From: Acetobacteraceae bacterium
Lineage (GTDB): Bacteria > Pseudomonadota > Alphaproteobacteria > Acetobacterales > Acetobacteraceae
Reading direction: 5' to 3'
DNA: 5,933 nucleotides
Assembly (NCBI GenBank): GCA_947478535.1
Contig: CANJXD010000376.1
Coordinates: 1 to 5,933 of the forward strand
The notes under the pieces: generated by a model
What the model was told of the DNA's origin: nothing
Databases searched by the model: none
Seen by the model: the letters and a program-made list of their open reading frames with translations, nothing else
Part shown: positions 5,927 to 5,933 of the stretch, piece after piece
Layout: each line of letters begins with the position of its first letter
How positions within the stretch are numbered: the stretch's first letter is position 1
Position numbers and translations under genes: made by a program

Positions 5927-5933
5927 CGGGCCG

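Noticed and set aside
1..5933. Search for CRISPR, toxin-antitoxin, phage, insertion sequence or defence genes
   Set aside because: All convincing reading frames belong to transporter, regulator, peptidase or cyclotransferase-like families, apart from the 76-residue protein; no direct-repeat array or terminal repeats were seen.

Overview
The window is GC-rich DNA with strong third-position G/C bias, densely packed with genes on both strands. The protein families, the codon use and the many long antisense open frames suggest a free-living alphaproteobacterium, perhaps from the Acetobacteraceae (Roseomonas-like). That placement is an inference from composition and protein flavour only; there is no rRNA or marker gene to confirm it. 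I see no mobile element, tRNA, rRNA, CRISPR array or phage gene. No stretch longer than about 90 bases lacks a gene.

Layout from left to right. The left edge (1-346, minus) holds the N-terminal part of a YpfJ-type membrane-anchored zinc metallopeptidase. Upstream of it on the same strand is a GcvA-like LysR regulator (398-1291, minus). Diverging from the regulator is a TauE/SafE-type permease (1377-2120, plus), followed 13 bases later by a 76-residue protein with a winged-helix look (2134-2364, plus). The 85-base regulator/permease gap is rich in dyad symmetry, including a perfect 9-base inverted repeat. A lactate-permease-family transporter (2357-3757, minus) converges on the small gene, and both stop codons lie in one palindrome, TCAATTGA. 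Only 47 bases further on, a gamma-glutamylcyclotransferase-like enzyme (3805-4251, plus) diverges from it. That enzyme gene overlaps by 100 bases, tail to tail, the end of a pair of paralogous EamA drug/metabolite transporters (4152-5063 and 5060-5926, minus), which are joined by an ATGA stop/start overlap.

The theme is small-molecule transport: four membrane transporters, one local regulator and one enzyme tied to glutathione or gamma-glutamyl turnover. The most defensible unit is LysR plus TauE/SafE permease plus small protein, in which the regulator probably controls the divergent permease operon. The substrates of all four transporters are unknown from sequence. I found no clear new multi-gene system. 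The points most worth a second look are the operator-like dyads at 1304-1348, the two unusual convergent overlaps, the small winged-helix-like protein and the coupled EamA pair.
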